Source of the DNA: Actinomycetes bacterium
Lineage (GTDB): Bacteria > Actinomycetota > Actinomycetes > Actinomycetales > Cellulomonadaceae
DNA: 13,287 nucleotides
Assembly (NCBI GenBank): GCA_023462275.1
Contig: JAEWYD010000075.1
Coordinates: 1-13,287, forward strand
Direction of reading: 5' to 3'
Shown: in pieces, positions 13,103 through 13,287 of the stretch
Layout of the letters: each line of letters opens with the position of its first letter
How positions within the stretch are numbered: the first letter of the stretch is position 1
Made by a program: the position numbers and the translations under genes
The notes under the pieces: model-generated
The model's database searches: none
The model's input: the letters and a program-made list of their open reading frames with translations, nothing else
What the model was told of the DNA's origin: nothing

Positions 13103-13287
13103 GACCTCACCGCGCGGTCTCGGGCTGAGGACTCGCAGACGGTGAGTGCGTCTGAGGGGTGCGGTGGCGCTCCCGAGCTTCTCAGGCGCGACGGCAGGGC
13201 ACGGGTGACCGTGCCCTGCCGTGCCCATGTGGGCAACCTGATTGGCCGGGGTGGGGCCCGGCCCCCCCCCCCCCCAACCCATTAGGC
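13103..13287. other. Non-coding 3' region ending in a C14 tract, probable contig end
   Basis: These 185 bases contain no credible gene. They hold a small hairpin, the 14-bp terminator hairpin, and a homopolymer of 14 C at 13262-13275 followed by 12 bases. The odd window length and a homopolymer a few bases from the end suggest the assembly stopped here, so the last 30 or so bases should be trusted less. Confidence 0.5.
13191..13222 (+). terminator. Probable terminator of the sugar transporter operon (14-bp stem, GUGA loop)
   Basis: ACGGCAGGGCACGG (13191-13204) is followed by GTGA and then its exact reverse complement (13209-13222): a perfect 14-bp, GC-rich stem closed by a GNRA-type tetraloop, about 90 bases after the permease 2 stop. 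There is no U-tract, as is common for actinobacterial terminators; it could act on either strand. A weaker 6-bp hairpin (CAGACG/CGTCTG, 13136-13154) lies just upstream. Confidence 0.7.

Noticed and set aside
13262..13275. C tract as a phase-variation repeat
   Set aside because: It lies in non-coding DNA beyond the terminator at the window edge, with no gene or promoter to switch; an assembly end is simpler.
1..13287. CRISPR arrays, tRNA/rRNA genes, insertion sequences, toxin-antitoxin pairs or phage genes
   Set aside because: No direct-repeat arrays, tRNA cloverleaf patterns, transposase motifs or terminal inverted repeats were seen on either strand, and the genes are typical core or accessory chromosomal ones.

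Overview
The window reads as chromosomal DNA from a very GC-rich actinobacterium, most likely Micrococcales near Cellulomonadaceae/Promicromonosporaceae. This rests on strong G/C bias at third codon positions, an F420-type oxidoreductase family protein, the gatC-gatA-gatB gene order, and a LacI-regulated sugar transporter without its own ATPase. The genus is inferred. No mobile element, tRNA, rRNA, phage gene or CRISPR array was seen, and no stretch over 300 bases lacks a gene.

Left part (1-1580): a 5'-truncated GNAT acetyltransferase ends 6 bases from the end of a convergent deazaflavin-dependent (Ddn-like) oxidoreductase that carries an unusual C-terminal membrane segment. Divergent from the oxidoreductase is a small conserved protein of unknown function.

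Middle-left (1578-3738, minus strand): a two-component system in which a membrane histidine kinase gene is followed, 85 bases on, by a NarL/LuxR-type response regulator. The pair is divergent from the gat operon.

Middle (3875-8726, plus strand): gatC, gatA and gatB are translationally coupled (1- and 4-base overlaps) and encode the tRNA-dependent amidotransferase that makes Gln-tRNA(Gln) and/or Asn-tRNA(Asn). A RimJ/RimL-type acetyltransferase and a D-2-hydroxyacid dehydrogenase follow within 24 and 15 bases and are probably co-transcribed. gatC appears to be read from a leaderless transcript.

Right part (8730-13287): a LacI-family repressor (minus) is divergent from a CUT1-type sugar ABC transporter operon: a lipoprotein binding protein and two permeases. 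Their shared control region holds a perfect 20-bp palindrome inside a series of four TCGA tetramers spaced every 6 bp. It lies between the repressor's apparent leaderless -10 box and the -35 box of the transporter, so one operator could control both directions. A 19-bp hairpin capped by a UUCG tetraloop lies after the binding-protein gene, in what is nominally the first codons of permease 1. It probably sets the ratio of binding protein to permease, and it casts doubt on the upstream permease start. The operon ends with a 14-bp, GUGA-looped hairpin terminator. The window then runs into a 14-base C tract that looks like a contig end. No ATPase or glycoside hydrolase gene is present, so the sugar cannot be named and a shared ATPase (MsiK-type) is presumed.

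I found no clearly new multi-gene system. The most notable items are the bidirectional operator, the intra-operon UUCG hairpin, and the membrane-anchored Ddn-like protein.
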